A stretch of DNA of 64,000 bases from Anaerolineae bacterium (GTDB lineage Bacteria; Chloroflexota; Anaerolineae; Aggregatilineales; Phototrophicaceae), in assembly GCA_020849765.1 (NCBI GenBank), contig JADLAY010000027.1:1-64000 (forward strand), in the 5' to 3' direction. Under the pieces are notes generated by a model that saw only the letters and a program-made list of their open reading frames with translations, did no database searches and was not told where the DNA came from. Shown piece after piece: positions 9,040 through 16,988 of the stretch (the first letter of the stretch is position 1; every line of letters begins with the position of its first letter). A program made the translations under genes and the position numbers.

Positions 9040-10185
9040 ATGAATAGTCCACAACGACGTTATCAATATGCGCGCATCGCCGTCTCGCTGATCTTCCTCG
9101 TCAACGGATTTCTGGTTGCCAACTGGTTCGCCCGCATTGCGGACACGCGGCTGCGTCTCGGCATCGACGAAAGGACACTCGGCCTGGTGCTGTCCGGGCT
9201 GGCAGCGGGCGTCGTCTTCACCCTGCCGCTGACTGGCGGGCTGGTGGCTCGCTTTGGCAGCCGCCGCATCACCATCGTCGGCGCAATCATCAACTCCCTG
9301 ACACTGATCATACTGGCGGTCATGCCGACCCCCGCCGCCCAGTGGATCGCGCTCTTCATCTTCGGGATGTCGACGGTCGCGACGGATATCGCCATGAACG
9401 TGCAGGGCGCCGAAGTCGAAAAGCGGCTTGGCTACCCGGTCATGTCGTCACTGCATGCCTTGTTCAGCGTCGGCGGTGTGCTCGGCGCCGGTCTGACGAG
9501 TTTGTTGACCGGTCTCAATGTCGAGATACTGGCGCAGTTTATTGGGGTGTGCATTGTCGGGGTGTTGCTGGCGAGTCTGAGCGCGTTCTGGCTGCTGGAT
9601 ATCGAGTCGGAAAAGGATCTGCGCGAAAACACCGCTGCTTTCACGCTGCCCGGACGCGCCTTGCTGCCGATTGGAGCGGTCGTCTTCTGTGCGGCCATCG
9701 GCGAAGGCACCGCCGCAGATTGGAGCGGAGTCTACCTGCAAGACATCGTCGGTGCGTCGCCGGAGGTCGTGCCGCTCGGTTATGCCGCCTTCTCGGCGCT
9801 GATGATGATCGGGCGTTTTAGCGGAGATTGGCTGACGGCACGCTTCAATCGGGTGATGTTGGTGCGTGCCGGCGGCGCCATCGCCGCTCTGGGGATGTTT
9901 TTCCTGCTCGCTCTGCCTATGCTATGGAGTACGATCGTCGGTTTTGCCGCGATGGGAGCCGGGCTCTCATTCATTATCCCGCTCGCGTACAGCGCGGCGG
10001 GCAGCATGCCAAATCCCGGCAGCAGCCTGGCGGGTGTGGCGACCATCGGCTATTCCGCTTTCCTGGCTGGGCCGCCGATCATTGGCCTGCTGGCGCACGA
10101 AACTTCGCTGCGCACGGCGCTCGTGTTGATCCTGATCATGCTCGCCACGCTGGTCTATTCTGCGCGCGCGCTGCGCCGTACATAG
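9040..10185 (+). CDS. MFS transporter (YbjJ-like)
   Basis: 381 residues from ATG 9040 (MNSPQRRYQYARIAV); an upstream in-frame start at 8992 is less likely because the extra residues do not fit the family. About twelve hydrophobic segments and the MFS loop 2-3 motif (GGLVARFGSRR, about residue 65) are visible. The N-terminus (LVNGFLVANWFARIADTR) resembles the YbjJ branch of putative sugar or metabolite exporters. It is divergent from the GH2 gene, sharing a 143-nt intergenic region. Substrate unknown. Its position next to the GH2/LacI locus may be chance or may indicate sugar efflux. Confidence 0.88.
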   Translation: MNSPQRRYQYARIAVSLIFLVNGFLVANWFARIADTRLRLGIDERTLGLVLSGLAAGVVFTLPLTGGLVARFGSRRITIVGAIINSLTLIILAVMPTPAAQWIALFIFGMSTVATDIAMNVQGAEVEKRLGYPVMSSLHALFSVGGVLGAGLTSLLTGLNVEILAQFIGVCIVGVLLASLSAFWLLDIESEKDLRENTAAFTLPGRALLPIGAVVFCAAIGEGTAADWSGVYLQDIVGASPEVVPLGYAAFSALMMIGRFSGDWLTARFNRVMLVRAGGAIAALGMFFLLALPMLWSTIVGFAAMGAGLSFIIPLAYSAAGSMPNPGSSLAGVATIGYSAFLAGPPIIGLLAHETSLRTALVLILIMLATLVYSARALRRT

Positions 10186-10267
10186 TTAAGACGGCCCTCG
10201 TTAAGGCTAGGACGCGTGGGTTATGATACAATTGTGAATGATTTATGAAGGTGAAAAGGATGCTCAA

Positions 10268-10636
10268 GTGCTGCGCTTGATCTGGTTTCTCCTTGGATTT
10301 CTGATTGGGTCATGGATAGGGCGGCCGCTGAAATCGTCGCCGTCACAGGCGCCCGCGTCGGATGCATCAAGGGCCGAGCGGTTGCAATCCGTTCAGGCGC
10401 CAGCAGTCACCACCTTTGCGCCCGTCGCCGGCGAACCGGACGATCTGACGGCGATCAAGGGGATTGGGCCGGCGTTTGTCGAAAAATTGAAGGCGCTTGG
10501 CATCACCACCTACGCCGATCTGGCCCAGCAGAACCCGGACCTGCTGGCCGAGCGGTTCGGTGGTCGTCCGACGGCGGAGCGTATTCGCCGTGAACGCTGG
10601 ATTGAACAGGCTCAGGCCAAACGAGAAGGTCAGTAA
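10268..10636 (+). CDS. Small membrane-anchored protein with helix-hairpin-helix domain
   Basis: 122 residues from the GTG at 10268, which is preceded by GAAAAGGA; an ATG at 10238 is also in frame but lacks a ribosome binding site and directly follows a -10-like TACAAT (10227-10232). One N-terminal membrane helix (LIWFLLGFLIGSWIG) is followed by a Ser/Ala-rich linker and a C-terminal helix-hairpin-helix motif (LTAIKGIGPAFVEKLKALGI), then a basic tail. Such domains bind DNA or act as protein modules in ribosomal or repair proteins. Its exact role is unknown. Confidence 0.75.
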   Translation: MLRLIWFLLGFLIGSWIGRPLKSSPSQAPASDASRAERLQSVQAPAVTTFAPVAGEPDDLTAIKGIGPAFVEKLKALGITTYADLAQQNPDLLAERFGGRPTAERIRRERWIEQAQAKREGQ

Positions 10637-10704
10637 CAAGGGGCGGACTCCGGGGGCAAAAGCGATAATGCGGCGCGTTCTGGCTTTTGCCTCGATCTTT
10701 CAAG

Positions 10705-11046
10705 ATGCAAACAACAATTCGACCAAAGAAGATCACGCTGAATAAGAACGACGGCTACCTTGAAATCACCTGGAGCGACGAGCAAGTCTGCAAATACCCA
10801 CTCTCGCATCTCCGTGAGGCCTGCCCATGCGTGCAGTGTCGAGGTGGTCACGAGTTCATGGGGCGTGAACACGACCCCGAAAATATCCTCGTGCTGACGC
10901 CCGCGCGTTCGTACCAGATTTCGAGCATTGAGATGATCGGTAACTATGCTATTCAGCCGTCGTGGGATGACGGACATCACACGGGGATCTATACCTGGGA
11001 ATACTTGCGTCATCTCTGTCCGCCGGAAAGTAAGGATCGAGCGTGA
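10705..11046 (+). CDS. DUF971 domain protein (GBBH-like N-terminal domain)
   Basis: 113 residues from ATG 10705; a TTG at 10687 in the same frame is a weaker start. The sequence has the DUF971 signature: an N-terminal beta hairpin (LEITWSDEQVCKYPLSHLRE), a Cys-rich CPCVQC motif and the C-terminal tail GIYTWEYLRHLCP. The same domain is found at the N-terminus of gamma-butyrobetaine hydroxylase and next to Mrp/ApbC-type Fe-S proteins, where it may bind metal. No Mrp gene is adjacent here. Its stop overlaps the GTG start of the next gene, so the two are likely translated together. Confidence 0.85.
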   Translation: MQTTIRPKKITLNKNDGYLEITWSDEQVCKYPLSHLREACPCVQCRGGHEFMGREHDPENILVLTPARSYQISSIEMIGNYAIQPSWDDGHHTGIYTWEYLRHLCPPESKDRA

Positions 11047-11609
11047 TCGCCGATATGCCGCCTGGGAACGACTTTTCGGACATTCATGATATTGATTCGC
11101 TTCGGCAGCAGGCGATCACTTTGTACGAGCGCTGTCTGACGGAAGATACCCTCGCGCCGCTCATTCGTTTCGTGGATGACCAGATCATCGTCAATCCGCC
11201 GCGCACACAGTTGCTGCGCGATGTGGCCGACGATTTGCACCAGCGTCTCGTGGCGCTCCAGGAGCAGTACTTCGAGGCGCGCGACCGCGTGCTCTACCTC
11301 GTCAGAACTCGTTTCGATCTCGATTTGTCCGCGTTGATCTCACCGTCACCGGAGACGTATCATCGCCTCCCGATTGACGAACTGATCAACACAATCTGCC
11401 TGCAGAAATCTCTGACTGCCGAAGAAGAGGGGCGCCTGAGACGCATTCTCAAGGTTTCCCACGGCATCGCCACGCAGGTTTTCAACGATGCGCTGCTGAC
11501 CCAGGAACTGCACAGCTACATCAACGACTGGTTGACGGCGCTGAATACGCAGAACGCGCGCCGCCAGGCGGGTGACGATCCTCTCGGCAAAGACAAACAC
11601 ATCCAATAA
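11043..11609 (+). CDS. Hypothetical protein, alpha-helical
   Basis: 188 residues, not recognised. It starts with GTG overlapping the upstream stop by 4 nt (GTGA), indicating coupling to the DUF971 gene. The product is rich in Leu, Asp, Arg and Gln and appears almost entirely helical, without signal peptide, membrane helix or cysteine motif. A central segment (LVALQEQYFEARDRVLYLVR) could form a coiled coil. A conserved-looking LPIDELINTICLQK follows. It may be a lineage-specific soluble protein. Confidence 0.6.
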   Translation: MIADMPPGNDFSDIHDIDSLRQQAITLYERCLTEDTLAPLIRFVDDQIIVNPPRTQLLRDVADDLHQRLVALQEQYFEARDRVLYLVRTRFDLDLSALISPSPETYHRLPIDELINTICLQKSLTAEEEGRLRRILKVSHGIATQVFNDALLTQELHSYINDWLTALNTQNARRQAGDDPLGKDKHIQ

Positions 11610-11657
11610 TCCACAAATCCAGTTTCTCGTGTGCTTTACACAAGATTGTGCCCGTCT

Positions 11658-11686
11658 TTGAACTTTGTTTGTGCACACGTTATAAT
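11658..11686 (+). promoter_or_regulatory. Promoter of the malEFG-like operon
   Basis: TTGAAC (11658-11663), a 17-nt spacer and a perfect TATAAT (11681-11686), about 110 nt before the binding-protein ATG. The spacer contains the self-complementary TGTGCACA, a possible regulator site (inference). Confidence 0.75.
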
Positions 11687-11798
11687 CCAGATAGGCGTCA
11701 AGCTGATGCGTTTAACCAAGTCGATGCTCAATCGCTATTGGTATGAACGTAGCGCGTATTGTCCCGTCTAGAGCTTTCTGATTTTAAGGAGTTACTCC

Positions 11799-13025
11799 AT
11801 GAAGAGGTTCTTATTGGTGGTAGTCATGTTAGCGTTGGTGCTCGTTCCGGCGATGAGCATCAGTGCGCAGGATTCGGTCACCCTGGTGCTCTGGCACGCC
11901 AAACAGGATGCCGAAGGCGATGCCCTGCTCGCACTGATTGATGCCTTCGTTGAAGCGAACCCGAACATCACCGTTGAACAGGTCTACAACCCCAGCGGCA
12001 CGCTGCAAGATAGCTTTGTGGCGGCGGCGGGCGCCGGTGAAGGCCCAGATCTGGTTGTTTGGGCGAACGACAGCACCGGCCCGTGGGCAAACGCTGGCAT
12101 TCTGGCCGACCTGACCGCCAGCGTCGATGATGAGCTGCGCGCGCAGGCGAGCGATACGGCCTGGGGCACGTTCACGTTCAACGACAGCATCTACGGCATT
12201 CCTTACAGCGCCAAGACCCTGGCGTTCTTCTACAATAAGGCGCTGGTGCCGGATGCGCCTGAAACCTGGGCTGATGTGTTGAGCATCTCCGAAGAATTGG
12301 CCGCCGATGGTCTGACCGGTCTGGTCTTCCAGAACGGCTTCTTCCACAGCGCCGGTTTCCTCTTCTCGCTCGGCGGCAGCTTGATGGACGCCGATGGGAA
12401 CGCCGCTTTCGCGCCGGATACCGATGGGCGCGCGGCGATGGAAGCCTACCTCCAGTTCCACCAGGATATGTATAACCTCGGCCAGGACCCCGACAGCGGC
12501 GTGCTCGTCGACGGTCAGTCGCCGTACCCTGGCTTCCAGACCGGCGAAGTGGCCATGGTCTATGATGGCATCTGGAATCTGGCGCAGTTCGAAAGCGACC
12601 TGGGTGATGACCTGGGTGTCGCCCTGATGCCTGCGCTGGACAACGGCGAAGTGCCCGCGCTCTTCGCGCAGTCCGAGGGCTTCTATGTCAACGCGACCGT
12701 CGCCAATGACCCGGCCAAGCTCGATGCCGTGATGACCTGGGCGCGCTTCGTCACCAGCGAAGAAGGCCAGAGCATTGCCAGTAGTGTCGGTGGCTTGCTG
12801 CCGATCAACCCGGCGGTCGAGGTCGAGGACCCGAACCTGCAGGTCTTCGCCGAGCAGTTCGCTCTCGGCACGCCCTTCCCGAACCGCGAAGAACTGAGCG
12901 CGTTCTGGGGCCCGATGGGTGATGCGATTGCGGCGGTCGGCGCGGGCGGCGAAACGCCAGCAGATGCGGCACAGGCGGCCTACGAGCTGATCCAGACGCA
13001 AATTGATGGTATCCACGGCATGTAA
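11799..13025 (+). CDS. Sugar ABC transporter substrate-binding protein (MalE-like)
   Basis: 408 residues. The ATG follows a strong AAGGAG ribosome binding site. A signal peptide (KRFLLVVVMLALVLVPAM) with cleavage near SISAQD precedes a family 1 extracellular binding domain: VTLVLWHAKQDAEGDALLAL, NPNITVEQVYN, GIPYSAKTLAFFYNKALV and WARFVTSEEGQ are typical of maltose/maltodextrin and related oligosaccharide binders. No lipobox cysteine is visible, so it may be anchored otherwise or freely exported. It heads the operon with two permeases; a hairpin after its stop probably makes it the most abundant product. Confidence 0.92.
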   Translation: MKRFLLVVVMLALVLVPAMSISAQDSVTLVLWHAKQDAEGDALLALIDAFVEANPNITVEQVYNPSGTLQDSFVAAAGAGEGPDLVVWANDSTGPWANAGILADLTASVDDELRAQASDTAWGTFTFNDSIYGIPYSAKTLAFFYNKALVPDAPETWADVLSISEELAADGLTGLVFQNGFFHSAGFLFSLGGSLMDADGNAAFAPDTDGRAAMEAYLQFHQDMYNLGQDPDSGVLVDGQSPYPGFQTGEVAMVYDGIWNLAQFESDLGDDLGVALMPALDNGEVPALFAQSEGFYVNATVANDPAKLDAVMTWARFVTSEEGQSIASSVGGLLPINPAVEVEDPNLQVFAEQFALGTPFPNREELSAFWGPMGDAIAAVGAGGETPADAAQAAYELIQTQIDGIHGM

Positions 13026-13047
13026 TCGCCGGCGGCCATAACAATAT

Positions 13048-13063
13048 AGGGCTATAAGGCCCT
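13048..13063 (+). terminator. Small hairpin after malE-like gene
   Basis: AGGGC-TATAAG-GCCCT, 5-bp stem. It lies 22 nt after the binding-protein stop, directly before a larger hairpin. Probably part of the 3' stabilising or attenuating structure. Confidence 0.4.
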
Positions 13064-13069
13064 CTCGCG

Positions 13070-13106
13070 ATAACCCAGGGCTTAGCTTGTTCTAACCCTG
13101 GGTTAT
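13070..13106 (+). terminator. Intra-operon hairpin between malE-like and malF-like genes
   Basis: An 11-bp perfect stem (ATAACCCAGGG pairing with CCCTGGGTTAT) with a 15-nt loop and a weakly T-rich tail. Its position suggests partial termination or mRNA stabilisation that favours binding-protein expression over the permeases. Confidence 0.7.
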
Positions 13107-13187
13107 TGTTAAACAGCACATGATCGAGCCAATTCTTGGCTTCTTGCGTCAGACCGTTCTTCACAAAACTATTCGAAGGGTATTGTT

Positions 13188-14444
13188 GTGGCAACCATTA
13201 CCCAAACGCCAACCGATCGACCATCCGGCGAAATGACCCTGTGGGACAGTCTGCGCAAGGGCTTGCGTCAGAGCGGGCTGCCCTGGCTGTTCATCTTGCC
13301 CTCGGCGGTGGCGATGTTTGTCATCACCTTTATTCCGCAGGCATACCAGATCTGGATATCCTTTCGGGACTTCAAAGCCGCGAATCTCGGCGGAGCGCCC
13401 GCGGAATGGATTGGCTTTCTCAACTTCCAGGAAATCCTGACCGGTCAGCTCAACGTACCCCAGTACAATTTCTTGCCGCTGCTCGGCTTCAACATTGTCT
13501 GGACTTTTATCAACGTCTTTTTCCACGTCGCTTTAGGGCTTGCCATCGCGATTGCCCTCAACGGCAAGTTCGTCCTCTTCCGGCGCGCTTACCGGGCCAT
13601 TTTCGTCATTCCGTGGGCGCTGCCCGCCTACATCACCGGCCTGATCTGGAACAACATGTGGCAGGAGAATTCGGGCGGCATCAATCTGCTGTTCGACAGC
13701 CTCAACAAATCGCTCGGCACCAGCCTGCCCACGCGCACGGCCTGGTTGACCACGCTTGATCGCCCGGTAGACTTCCGCACAGGCATTCCCTACGTCGTGG
13801 TCATCGGCTGCGCGATTCTGGCGTTCTTCGTCGGGCGTTATCTGCTCAAGAACGGCCTGACGGACAAGGAGACGGGCAAGCTCAGTTTCGATAAGTCCGT
13901 CTTTGGCCTGGGCGGGCTGATTCTGCTCGTGCTCAGCTTTCTGGCGACGGGCTATGACATCCTGACTGGCAACGTCGCGAACAGCACGGCCTCGCTCTTT
14001 TTTGAGCGAGCGGGTGCGCCTGTACTGGCGTTTTATTCGGTGCTGATCGCCAACATCTGGCTGGGCTGGCCGTTCATGATGGTGGTAGCGACGGGGGCGC
14101 TGACGAGCATCCCGCCCGATCTTTACGAGGCGGCGGACGTCGACGGCGCGAGCAAATGGACGCAGTTCTGGAAAATCACTGTGCCGATGATCCGTCCGGC
14201 CATGGTGCCTGCCATCATGCTCGGCACGATCTGGACGTTCAACCAGTTCAACGTCATCTTCTTTATCACAGCTGGTGGCCCACGCAGCCAGACCGACCTG
14301 CTGATCACGCAGGCGTATAAACTGATCGCGCAAGAGCAGCTCTACGGAGCGGCAGCGGCATTCTCGCTTGTCGTCTTCTTCATCCTCTTGATCATTACGT
14401 TGATCCAGAACCGGATCACGCGGGCGACGGAGGCAGCATACTGA
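13188..14444 (+). CDS. Sugar ABC transporter permease, MalF-like, with membrane insertion
   Basis: 418 residues; the GTG start is supported by an upstream AAGGG. It belongs to the MalF/UgpA permease family: PWALPAYITGLIWNNMWQE, then after an insertion the conserved coupling helix SIPPDLYEAADVDGASKWTQ and a C-terminal membrane pair. Compared with typical 290-300 residue members it has about 95 extra residues (roughly 186-280) between WLTT and the VLIANIWLGW helix. That insert contains two further hydrophobic segments and a short charged loop (GLTDKETGKLSFDKS). It pairs with the MalG-like permease whose gene overlaps it by 1 nt. No ATPase gene is nearby, so a shared MalK/MsmK-type ATPase elsewhere must serve. 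Confidence 0.9.
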   Translation: MATITQTPTDRPSGEMTLWDSLRKGLRQSGLPWLFILPSAVAMFVITFIPQAYQIWISFRDFKAANLGGAPAEWIGFLNFQEILTGQLNVPQYNFLPLLGFNIVWTFINVFFHVALGLAIAIALNGKFVLFRRAYRAIFVIPWALPAYITGLIWNNMWQENSGGINLLFDSLNKSLGTSLPTRTAWLTTLDRPVDFRTGIPYVVVIGCAILAFFVGRYLLKNGLTDKETGKLSFDKSVFGLGGLILLVLSFLATGYDILTGNVANSTASLFFERAGAPVLAFYSVLIANIWLGWPFMMVVATGALTSIPPDLYEAADVDGASKWTQFWKITVPMIRPAMVPAIMLGTIWTFNQFNVIFFITAGGPRSQTDLLITQAYKLIAQEQLYGAAAAFSLVVFFILLIITLIQNRITRATEAAY

Positions 14445-16378
14445 TGAGCACCAATCCAAACATCATCCAGTCGTCGGCGAGCCAGGCGGCGCCACTCTCA
14501 TCGACAAAGCCGGTCGAGGAGTCGCGCGTCAGGTTCAACCTGTCCCCGCACGTCCGCGGGATGATCATCCGGCAGATCTTGCTGCAGCTCTTTTTGCTGT
14601 TCATCACGGCGACCGTCTTGTTCCCGGTCTTGTGGATCGTGTCGATGGCGATCGACCCGCGCGGCATCACGCGCCCGACCGACCTCAACCTGTTCCCGCC
14701 GAACGCAAACCTCGATGCCTTCAACGTCATCCTGACGCAGCAGTTCTCGAACGTGCTGCCGGTCTATTTTGGCGATCTGCTGCTCAACAGCCTGTTTGTG
14801 GCGTTGGGCGTCTCGCTGGCAACGGTGACCATGGGCGCGTCGGCAGCCTATGCGTTTTCGCGCTTCCACTTCATCGGGCGCCAGGCCGGGATGCTCGGCT
14901 TCATCGTGCTGCTGATGCTGCCGTCGACGGGCACGCTGATCCCGCTGTTCATCCTCTTCAGCTCTGTGCAGGTGAACAGCACGTTGGCGGCGGCGGTGCC
15001 CTCGTTCTTCGTCGGCGCGCTGATCGCAGCGGTGGTTTTTGTGGCTTACAACCTGGCGCGCAACTGGTCGAAGATCGATCCGGATCGCTGGTTCAACCCC
15101 GGCCCGATCGGGGTGACAATCGTCGTTGCGGTGGTGATGCTGATCGCCATTCTGATCACCTTCTTCGCGATCTTCCAGCGCACCGAGATTTATGAAACAA
15201 CCATTGCGGCGCCGCTAGCGGAAATCCAGAGCGAGTACGACGAGGCTAAGGCGGATTATGACCGGCGCGTTCAGAGCGTGCAGCAGCGCCAGGGAACAGC
15301 ACTGCGGCGTGAACGCCGCGCCGAAGAAGCTGTCACTGTGCAGTCCTATCTCACGAATCTGCGCGACCGTCTCGCGACCGTCGAGTCGCCGGAGGAGATC
15401 CGCGCCATCATGAACAGCGAACTGGAGACGCGCCTGGAAGAGGCGGAAGACCCCGAAGACGACATCGCGGTGCAGGCGCTGCAAACGGCGCTTCCGATCC
15501 TTGATTCGGGCGGCGTGGCCGGGTTCCGCGCGGGTCTGGATTCTGCCGTGCAGCAGGTGACCGATGAGGTTGCGTCGGCGCAGGACGATGCTGCCACGGC
15601 ACGCGCGAACGCCGACGAGGCGGCCGCCAACCTGGTGACGTCCGAGACAACGCTGGCTGCGGCTCAGCAGCGCGTCGATCAGGAAGCGGCGGGTGTGCTC
15701 ACCCTCCGCGACGATACGTTGCTGCGGGCGATCCCGTATGTGGTGCTGACCTGGATCGCGGGGCTGGCGGGGGCGGCGGTTGTCTGGGTGATCGTGCGCC
15801 TGCTCAAGAACGTCATCGAGCCGAAAGCGCTGGTCAACATCCTGCTCTATGCGTTGATGGCGGCGCTCATCCTCGGCATCGGCCTGACGGCGCTGCAAAG
15901 CCGCATGACGCCGAACATGCCGACGACGCAAGCGCTGCGCACGACCCTGCTCGGCTTGGCGATCGCCTTCGCTTCCGGCGGTCTGCCGTTTGCCATCTGG
16001 AATCTGAAGGGCTACTTCGACACCATCCCGAAGGAACTGGAAGAAGCAGCGCTGATCGACGGCGCAGGGCTGTTCGGCACCTTCATCCGCGTGATGATCC
16101 CGCTGTCGCTGCCCGCCTTCGCCATCGTCATCCTGTTTGCCTTCATGCAGGGCTGGACGGAATTCATCCTGTCGTGGGTGTTCCTGACCGGCCAGACGCA
16201 GAACTACACGCTGGCGATGGCGCTGGCGACGCTGACCAACGGCGCGAATCAGGCGCCGCCGGACATGCAGAAGTTCGCCGCGCTGTCGATCCTGATCTCG
16301 CTGCCAGTGATCATTCTGTTCTTCGCCTTCCAGCGTTGGATCGTTGGCGGCCTATCGCTCGGCGGTGTGAAGGGCTAG
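14444..16378 (+). CDS. Sugar ABC transporter permease, MalG-like, with large coiled-coil/TM insertion
   Basis: 644 residues, more than twice the usual 275-300. The N-terminal part (PLFILFSSVQVNSTL, ending near residue 181) and the C-terminal part (LPFAIWNLKGYFDTIPKELE onward, from about 497) are an ordinary MalG permease with the coupling motif EEAALIDGAG. Between them lie about 310 extra residues: two hydrophobic helices, a highly charged helical region (about 250-425, many Glu, Ala, Gln, Arg) and two or more further membrane helices. The insert falls in the loop before the helix leading to the coupling motif. Reading frame and base composition are continuous across it, so it is not a frameshift or assembly join. 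The start overlaps the malF-like stop by 1 nt. Confidence 0.88.
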   Translation: MSTNPNIIQSSASQAAPLSSTKPVEESRVRFNLSPHVRGMIIRQILLQLFLLFITATVLFPVLWIVSMAIDPRGITRPTDLNLFPPNANLDAFNVILTQQFSNVLPVYFGDLLLNSLFVALGVSLATVTMGASAAYAFSRFHFIGRQAGMLGFIVLLMLPSTGTLIPLFILFSSVQVNSTLAAAVPSFFVGALIAAVVFVAYNLARNWSKIDPDRWFNPGPIGVTIVVAVVMLIAILITFFAIFQRTEIYETTIAAPLAEIQSEYDEAKADYDRRVQSVQQRQGTALRRERRAEEAVTVQSYLTNLRDRLATVESPEEIRAIMNSELETRLEEAEDPEDDIAVQALQTALPILDSGGVAGFRAGLDSAVQQVTDEVASAQDDAATARANADEAAANLVTSETTLAAAQQRVDQEAAGVLTLRDDTLLRAIPYVVLTWIAGLAGAAVVWVIVRLLKNVIEPKALVNILLYALMAALILGIGLTALQSRMTPNMPTTQALRTTLLGLAIAFASGGLPFAIWNLKGYFDTIPKELEEAALIDGAGLFGTFIRVMIPLSLPAFAIVILFAFMQGWTEFILSWVFLTGQTQNYTLAMALATLTNGANQAPPDMQKFAALSILISLPVIILFFAFQRWIVGGLSLGGVKG

Positions 16379-16408
16379 TCCCTACGTCATTGCAGGCAAT
16401 TGGAGAGG

Positions 16409-16441
16409 GTGGCGAGTCTAAGCGGACTCGCCACTTTCTTT
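16409..16441. terminator. Rho-independent terminator of the malEFG-like operon
   Basis: A 10-bp stem, GTGGCGAGTC with GACTCGCCAC (16409-16418 and 16425-16434), followed by TTTCTTT. It overlaps the 3' end of the convergent DUF3291 gene, whose last codons are encoded within the stem. Confidence 0.85.
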
Positions 16442-16912
16442 GACGGGTTGTGCAGCCAGCACTTCGTCGACGGTGAAGCGCTGCTTGAAGGTGAAAGCCT
16501 GTGGTGTCGGGCCCAACGCGCGCAGATGCAGCAGACGTTCCTTCGCTTCTTCCAGCGTCGGGATGTGCCCCACCGGAATCCACCAGAGCACCAGCACTGC
16601 TTCCGTCGGTTTTTCGAACCAATCCAGCCGCCGCCGGTAGATATCCGCATGGCCGCTGTAGTAGGCATAATCGTAGAGAGCGTCAATCGAGTCCCAGACG
16701 GTCATGTTGACGATCGTCCTGTCGTCGAACAGGCGGATGGCCGTGGCGTCACTGCCCTCGTCGTCGATCAGCCGCCAGACAAAACCCGGCGTTTGCTCCC
16801 CCAGAGCATTGATCGCATCCAGATTGGCGACGAAGTCCGCCATCAAGGGATCATCGAGTGGGGCGCGCATCCGGGCGACGTTCAGTTGGGCAATGTGATA
16901 GTTTGCGGCCAT
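16418..16912 (-). CDS. DUF3291 domain protein
   Basis: 164 residues. The pattern HIAQLNVARMRAPLDDPLM, GFVWRLIDDEGSDATAIRLF and MTVWDSIDALYDYAY is that of DUF3291, a dimeric alpha-beta barrel family related to EthD and antibiotic biosynthesis monooxygenases. The biochemical role is unknown; related folds act as small oxygenases or heme-handling enzymes. It lies convergent to the malG-like gene and shares its terminator region: the final residues of the protein fall inside that hairpin. A single stand-alone gene. Confidence 0.82.
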   Translation of the reverse strand: MAANYHIAQLNVARMRAPLDDPLMADFVANLDAINALGEQTPGFVWRLIDDEGSDATAIRLFDDRTIVNMTVWDSIDALYDYAYYSGHADIYRRRLDWFEKPTEAVLVLWWIPVGHIPTLEEAKERLLHLRALGPTPQAFTFKQRFTVDEVLAAQPVKESGESA

Positions 16913-16988
16913 AGGGTCTCCTTTTCACGCCGATCCTCATTCTGCGGCCGGGTGCGGATCGTGCGCAAGCGCCAAGCCGGGCCACGGG

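Noticed and set aside
11829-13016. Minus-strand ORF opposite the binding protein
   Set aside because: Antisense to a complete MalE-like gene with signal peptide and ribosome binding site.
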